From an uncultured Peptococcaceae bacterium (GTDB taxonomy: Bacteria; Bacillota; Peptococcia; Peptococcales; Peptococcaceae): a stretch of DNA of 15,567 nt. The position numbers were made by a program, and so were the translations under genes. The stretch covers positions 1-15,567 of the forward strand of contig CAKQDL010000045.1 in assembly GCA_934229395.1 (NCBI GenBank), given 5' to 3'. This document shows, piece by piece, positions 14,132 through 15,567 of this stretch. Under the pieces are notes generated by a model. That model saw only the letters and a list, made by a program, of their open reading frames with translations. It did no database searches and had not been told where the DNA came from. Position 1 is the stretch's first letter. Each line of letters begins with the position of its first letter.

Positions 14132-15490
14132 TCACTTTGAATAATGTTCGTCAAGATAGGCCAGACATTTCTTGGCTTTTTTGTTTTTCATAATCTCTCT
14201 GATCCAACCGATGTTGTGAGCATCGATGGCTCTATACCTATCAAGTATTGCCAGTCTTTCTACTGCATCCTCATTACCAATCAGTTCGGCGTTTCTCTTT
14301 GCGCTGCGTTCAATATACATACAACGCTCCAGATACGCTTCATAATTAGCGCGATGAACAGTATTAAGTCCTTCCGGATACTGAATACGGCAGAAAGCCA
14401 TTTCCGCTCTTCCGAGCATATTTCTCGTTTTCATGAAGTAATCATCATAAGCATCAAAAGTAAAGCTTGCGTTCTTACCCCATGCAGAGAACATCATAGC
14501 GCGGTAATTATCCCGCTCTTCGCTGTCGCAGAATATTCTGTATCGAATATCTCCGGTATCAGCAGACAGCACCGTAATATGATAATCGCGCCATCTCGTA
14601 TTACCTTGGCACTCGACGTAGCCTTGGGGAACACCCAGCATTGCACATGCAAGCGGAGAGTTTACAGAACCATCCCATTTATCATATTCCCACTCGTTTG
14701 CTTCGGCTGCATCAGGATCAATTGTATCATAGACAACAAGTTCAGCCGCACCATCAAACGCGGAACGTTCCACTTTCTTGACGCTCTTTGGCAACTGTAC
14801 GACTCCTAAGCTAATTCCGGAGAACGCACCACGATCGATGATTTCGATGGTACTCGGTAGAATCAGATCTTTAACATTACAGCATCCACTAAATGCTTCC
14901 TGTTTAATTCCTGAAAGCGCAGTTTTACTCAGGTCTATCGCTTTAAGTTTCTTGCATTCTGAAAACGCTTCTTGACCTATACTGGAAAGTCCCGTACCGA
15001 ACACTACTTTTGTCAGTTTCTCGCAAGAAGCAAATGCTTTATAACCGATGGAAGTAACGCCGTTTCCAATAACAACTTTCTTAAGTTGCGGTTTTGGGTT
15101 ATCACCCCTCGTATAAATCGTACCGAACAAATTATTGGCAATGGTCTTAACCGTGTCTGGAATAATAATCGTTTCAACTTGGTAGGCTTCAGCAAAAGCA
15201 TTTTTTCCAATAGTCGTAACATTGTCAGGAATCGTAACATCTTTTTCCGTTCCGCGATATTTTGAGAGAATACCGCCCATGATAACAAAATCGCCAAACT
15301 CCTTCTTCATATACGGAGAATTGGTAAACACGTCCAGTCCAAAGTTCTCGATGGAATCGGGCATTACAACTTTCGAAAGGCTGGTGCAGTCTTTGAAGGC
15401 ATTATCTTCTATGGTCTTTACAGTATCCGGGATTGTAATGCTTTCCAATGCAGCACATCCACTGAAGGCCGATTCTCCAATTAAAATCAG
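14132..15490 (-). CDS. BspA-type leucine-rich-repeat protein, 5' end missing
   Basis: The N-terminal half is made of about eight LRR_5 (Treponema/BspA-type) repeats of the form ..I.IP..V..I...AF..C..L, for example ESITIPDTVKTIEDNAFKDC. The C-terminal 200 residues or so are a non-repeat, largely helical domain (YRIFCDSEERDNY, FSAWGKNASFTFDAYDD, ending with a Lys-rich stretch and LAYLDEHYSK) that I cannot assign. There is no signal peptide or LPXTG in what is visible, and the C-terminus looks cytoplasmic. No proper start is present: the frame is open and repeat-like (IGESAFSGC) upstream of the TTG at 15448, up to about 15490, where unrelated sequence begins, so the true N-terminus has been lost. 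The RCC1-type gene starts 13 bp downstream, which implies an operon. A binding or recognition role is inferred only from the LRR fold. Confidence 0.8.
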   Translation of the reverse strand: MILIGESAFSGCAALESITIPDTVKTIEDNAFKDCTSLSKVVMPDSIENFGLDVFTNSPYMKKEFGDFVIMGGILSKYRGTEKDVTIPDNVTTIGKNAFAEAYQVETIIIPDTVKTIANNLFGTIYTRGDNPKPQLKKVVIGNGVTSIGYKAFASCEKLTKVVFGTGLSSIGQEAFSECKKLKAIDLSKTALSGIKQEAFSGCCNVKDLILPSTIEIIDRGAFSGISLGVVQLPKSVKKVERSAFDGAAELVVYDTIDPDAAEANEWEYDKWDGSVNSPLACAMLGVPQGYVECQGNTRWRDYHITVLSADTGDIRYRIFCDSEERDNYRAMMFSAWGKNASFTFDAYDDYFMKTRNMLGRAEMAFCRIQYPEGLNTVHRANYEAYLERCMYIERSAKRNAELIGNEDAVERLAILDRYRAIDAHNIGWIREIMKNKKAKKCLAYLDEHYSK

Positions 15491-15567
15491 GGGTAATGTC
15501 CATATAATGGTGTAAAATCACAAAATAAAATAAGCCACTGGCTCATCCTTTAGGTATAATGTTAATC
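15490..15567. mobile_element. possible end of a second mobile element, running off the window
   Basis: The LRR reading frame loses its repeat pattern at about 15490, and the sequence from there begins GGGGTAATGTCC and becomes A/T-rich and non-coding. A -10-like TATAAT (15555-15560, plus strand) near the window edge could drive a gene beyond it. This layout fits the terminus and promoter of an insertion sequence, but only 78 bp are visible, no transposase is seen, and the family cannot be named. Confidence 0.35.

Noticed and set aside
15446..15448. TTG as the true start of the LRR protein
   Set aside because: It lies inside a repeat unit, the upstream in-frame codons continue the LRR pattern, and there is no ribosome-binding site before it.

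Overview
The window looks like a chromosomal segment of a Gram-positive-type anaerobe of the Bacillota. The signs are strong AGGAGG ribosome-binding sites, TTGACA/TATAAT-type promoters with 17-bp spacers, a DegV-family protein, a stand-alone small alarmone synthetase, a PBP1A with an Asn/Ser/Tyr/Gly-rich tail, and many dispersed GC-rich palindromes of the 'cttccccc-tcaa-gggggaag' kind. Class and genus cannot be resolved from the sequence alone.

Positions 1-10613 are ordinary chromosome with fairly GC-rich codon use. A minus-strand metal-efflux operon (3219 to 103) encodes an SmtB/CzrA-type ArsR repressor and a Zn/Cd/Pb P1B-2 ATPase. The ATPase carries two heavy-metal-associated domains separated by seven Cys/His-rich tandem repeats. 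It is followed by a DegV-family lipid-binding protein (+), a 450-bp nested palindromic repeat element, a RelQ/YjbM-like small alarmone synthetase (+), a second palindromic element bridging two convergent genes, glycerol kinase (-), a class A penicillin-binding protein (-) and, divergent from it, a monofunctional peptidoglycan glycosyltransferase (+).

Positions 10840-12325 are an IS256-family element with imperfect 27-bp inverted repeats. Its transposase is broken by an in-frame TGA at a position that is normally tryptophan. The element has no recognisable target-site duplication, and the sequences on its two sides do not belong together, so it sits on a rearrangement or island boundary.

Positions 12326-15490 are more A/T-rich, with different codon use. 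They hold the remains of a minus-strand operon: a protein with BspA-type leucine-rich repeats plus an uncharacterised helical C-terminal domain, a mosaic protein (a YubB/DUF1281-like N-terminus, RCC1-type repeats and a possible HIRAN-like segment) with an apparent frameshift in an A7 run, and a WYL-domain transcriptional regulator cut off by the IS. The LRR gene is also cut at its 5' end by what looks like the end of another mobile element at the right edge. This IS-bounded LRR/RCC1/WYL islet is the least explained part of the window and the best candidate for an undescribed system, although here it is present only as a damaged copy.
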